Below are positions 62,296-64,000 of a stretch of 64,000 nt of DNA, piece by piece. Position 1 is the stretch's first letter, and every line of letters begins with the position of its first letter. A program made the position numbers and the translations under genes. The notes under the pieces were generated by a model that saw only the letters and a list, made by a program, of their open reading frames with translations, was not told the origin of the DNA and did not search any database. Origin of the DNA: Photobacterium angustum (lineage in GTDB: Bacteria > Pseudomonadota > Gammaproteobacteria > Enterobacterales > Vibrionaceae); NCBI RefSeq assembly GCF_003026365.1, contig NZ_PYOM01000004.1:124001-188000 (forward strand), in the 5' to 3' direction.

Positions 62296-64000
62296 GTGTC
62301 ATTACATAGAGTAAAATATTCTTATATGATAGGGGTTTTTATAGCAACCTCTATTTCATCAAGTTTATCAGCCATGCCCACACAGGCTATTCAATTAAAA
62401 TCTGTTGATATAGAACCAAATTCTCTCGCAATAAAGTGGGAAGAAAGTATAATAAATCAACAGGCTCTTAACGTTAATGGTATCCCACAAAAAGCAAGCA
62501 ATATCGTTAATATCTCAAAATCTGAAGCTTCTTGGATTTTAAAACCAAGTAACATAAAAGTTAATGCTAAATTGAATACTAACTTAACATTATCTTTTAA
62601 GCTAGATCCTGAAAATAAAATAGAAAGAAATAAACCTCTAACACTTACATGGTTTAACTTAGAGGAAATTAAAACTAAAGAGTTATACTTGCCTTTTAGC
62701 GAAGGCATGAGAGTTCCAACATCTAATAAAACTTGGATTAAATATCTAACAGAAAACCATAATAATTCAAATACAACTCAAGATTTAAAGATGCCTTTTT
62801 GGACTGCTAAGCAAGGCAGTGAGTATATTAGCTGGCATATGGTTACTCCAACAAATAATTCACTAGTGTTTAGTAACGAAGGTAATAAGTTAGATATGTC
62901 TAGCTCACACCAATTTACTTACCTTAATTACACTAAACCTTTCACTGTCTCAATCTCTCGAGGAAAAAGTTGGCTGAGTGGTGCAAAGAATTATAGAAAA
63001 TGGCGTTTAGAACACGGTTATGCATCAACTTTAATTGATAAAGAAAAGCAAAATCCGGATATAAATAAGTTTATTGGAGCTAATCAAGTTTATCTTTTTG
63101 GTTACGATGGAATAAGTGTACAAGATGTAAAAGATTGGTGGGGGTTACATAACTGGTTATTTAATAAATCGCAACTTGAGATTGAGAATCCTGAAGTAAA
63201 AGAACTAAAAAATTTAGTCAAAGGTAAAGATTGGCTTAATCATTATCAAAAGCAATTAATGGTTGACTCAATTAACCTTGCACTTAGTAAAAAGTACTCT
63301 GCGCCATTACCATCTAAGGAAAATAATACGATTGAAGACCAATTTAATGCCTCTCAAAATAAAAAAAATTGGCTTGAAAAAAATGCAAGTCAATTTTTGA
63401 CTGAACCAGATAAATGGGGACAAGCTATTTCATCTGATATTGTAAATAACTTTTTGAAAGCAGGCTTAACGCGTTTGTGGTTAGGGTTTGATAATTGGAT
63501 GCCAGCATTTTACCAACCTAAAGCAATAGAAAAAGCTAAAAAAGCAGGTTATTTAATAGGGACTTATGACTCTTACAATACTGCTATTCCACTTAGTTCC
63601 AATGAAGGTTGGTTAACAGCTCAAATTCCTAATCAAATTCGAAAGGAATGTGCCATTGAGCTTGCTGATGGATCTAAAAAAACAGGGTTTCGTGGCAATG
63701 GTAATTACCTAAACCCGCTATGTGAAATGGAATATGTTCAAAAGAGAATATCTGACATTATTCGTATAGGTCACTTCAATAGTCTTTTCCTAGATGTGGA
63801 TGGTACTGCAATGGCGAGAGAGGATTACCATTTAATGTCTAGCGAGTCAGATATACTTAACGGCTTTAATAAAAGAATGCAGACCATAGTCGATAAACAT
63901 AATATTGTATTAGGCTCAGAAGATGGTAATTCTCTCACAACCGATGGTATTGTATTTGCTCATGGTTTAGAAACCGTTGGATTTGGCTGGCAAGATAAAG
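62296..64000 (+). CDS. Exported glycoside-hydrolase-like protein (partial, runs off the window)
   Basis: Open frame of at least 568 codons continuing past the end. The preferred start is GTG at 62296 with GGA eight bases upstream, giving a good signal peptide (VSLHRVKYSYMIGVFIATSI up to SSSLSA); an in-frame ATG at 62269 is the alternative. After a beta-rich N-terminal part (about 35-230) come segments typical of a TIM-barrel glycosidase: AGLTRLWLGFDNWMPAFY, AKKAGYLIGTYDSYN, SLFLDVDGTAMAREDYH (putative catalytic Asp) and VLGSEDGNSLTTDGIVFAHGLE. The family (GH101-like or related) is not certain. It follows vxrC by 66 bp and may belong to the same transcript. Confidence 0.65.
   Translation, partial: MSLHRVKYSYMIGVFIATSISSSLSAMPTQAIQLKSVDIEPNSLAIKWEESIINQQALNVNGIPQKASNIVNISKSEASWILKPSNIKVNAKLNTNLTLSFKLDPENKIERNKPLTLTWFNLEEIKTKELYLPFSEGMRVPTSNKTWIKYLTENHNNSNTTQDLKMPFWTAKQGSEYISWHMVTPTNNSLVFSNEGNKLDMSSSHQFTYLNYTKPFTVSISRGKSWLSGAKNYRKWRLEHGYASTLIDKEKQNPDINKFIGANQVYLFGYDGISVQDVKDWWGLHNWLFNKSQLEIENPEVKELKNLVKGKDWLNHYQKQLMVDSINLALSKKYSAPLPSKENNTIEDQFNASQNKKNWLEKNASQFLTEPDKWGQAISSDIVNNFLKAGLTRLWLGFDNWMPAFYQPKAIEKAKKAGYLIGTYDSYNTAIPLSSNEGWLTAQIPNQIRKECAIELADGSKKTGFRGNGNYLNPLCEMEYVQKRISDIIRIGHFNSLFLDVDGTAMAREDYHLMSSESDILNGFNKRMQTIVDKHNIVLGSEDGNSLTTDGIVFAHGLETVGFGWQDK

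Noticed and set aside
62457..62708. Minus-strand 83-codon ORF
   Set aside because: It lies opposite the partial glycosidase-like gene, whose open frame and signal peptide are far stronger.

Overview
The window is AT-rich DNA from a marine gammaproteobacterium of the Vibrionaceae, most likely Photobacterium. This is inferred from gene content: the distal half of an aryl polyene cluster, a vxrABC-type (DUF3404/DUF2861) two-component locus, ectABC next to putP/putA/putR, an EfeUOB-type iron operon, a GH4/ChbG chitin-sugar pair and a MOSC-ferredoxin reductase fusion. No tRNA, rRNA, CRISPR array, prophage or complete insertion sequence was found.

Layout. 1-6.9 kb: end of an aryl polyene (APE) operon on the + strand (LolA-like carrier, MMPL exporter, lipoprotein, KS-DH-KR-KS), with genes overlapping by a few bases and ending at a bidirectional terminator. 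7-11.8 kb: an accessory patch with a lipidated calcineurin-type metallophosphoesterase, a DUF218/FG-GAP lipoprotein, a heptanucleotide tandem repeat, an IS630-type transposase fragment and two reciprocally decayed copies of one ancestral block (5' end of the phosphoesterase plus 3' end of scrB). 11.8-17 kb: sucrose regulon scrA-scrK-scrB with divergent scrR and two candidate operators. 17.9-26.7 kb: ectoine synthesis (ectABC) convergent with the proline utilisation locus putA / detached PutA C-terminal domain / putP, plus its AraC-type regulator. 26.7-27.8 kb: a gene-poor stretch holding a minus-strand terminator preceded by a 14-15 bp periodic repeat, read here as a candidate structured RNA. 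27.8-31.1 kb: HlyD-DUF2955-MarR-PhzF operon. 31.2-33.6 kb: VOC protein, SgrR-like regulator and a 68-residue unknown protein. 33.85-37.9 kb: Fur-box-preceded ferrous iron operon (P19, cupredoxin, FTR1/EfeU, EfeO, EfeB). 38-46.8 kb: secreted EEP phosphatase/nuclease, SDR, a 58-residue membrane protein, the MOSC-reductase fusion, a GH4/ChbG pair with divergent LysR, then SoxR. 46.8-54.5 kb: methyltransferase plus ABC-F protein, POT-family transporter, SnoaL-like protein plus DHA2 drug transporter with divergent LysR. 54.9-64 kb: cell-envelope region with an outer-membrane barrel, a His-rich lipoprotein, an SH3-NlpC/P60 hydrolase, an exported RidA, vxrABC and a glycosidase-like protein running off the end.

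How it fits together. Much of the window handles the envelope and osmotic or nutrient stress: APE pigment for the outer membrane, compatible-solute synthesis and proline import/catabolism, ferrous iron capture, drug and peptide transport, and a wall-stress-type two-component system beside peptidoglycan hydrolase and outer-membrane genes. The least explained items are the repeat-bearing candidate RNA at about 27.1-27.5 kb, the DUF218/FG-GAP fusion with its duplicated neighbourhood, the ABC-F/methyltransferase pair, the SgrR/small-protein cassette, and the phased GTTACA-type repeats shared by the outer-membrane-barrel and vxrA upstream regions.
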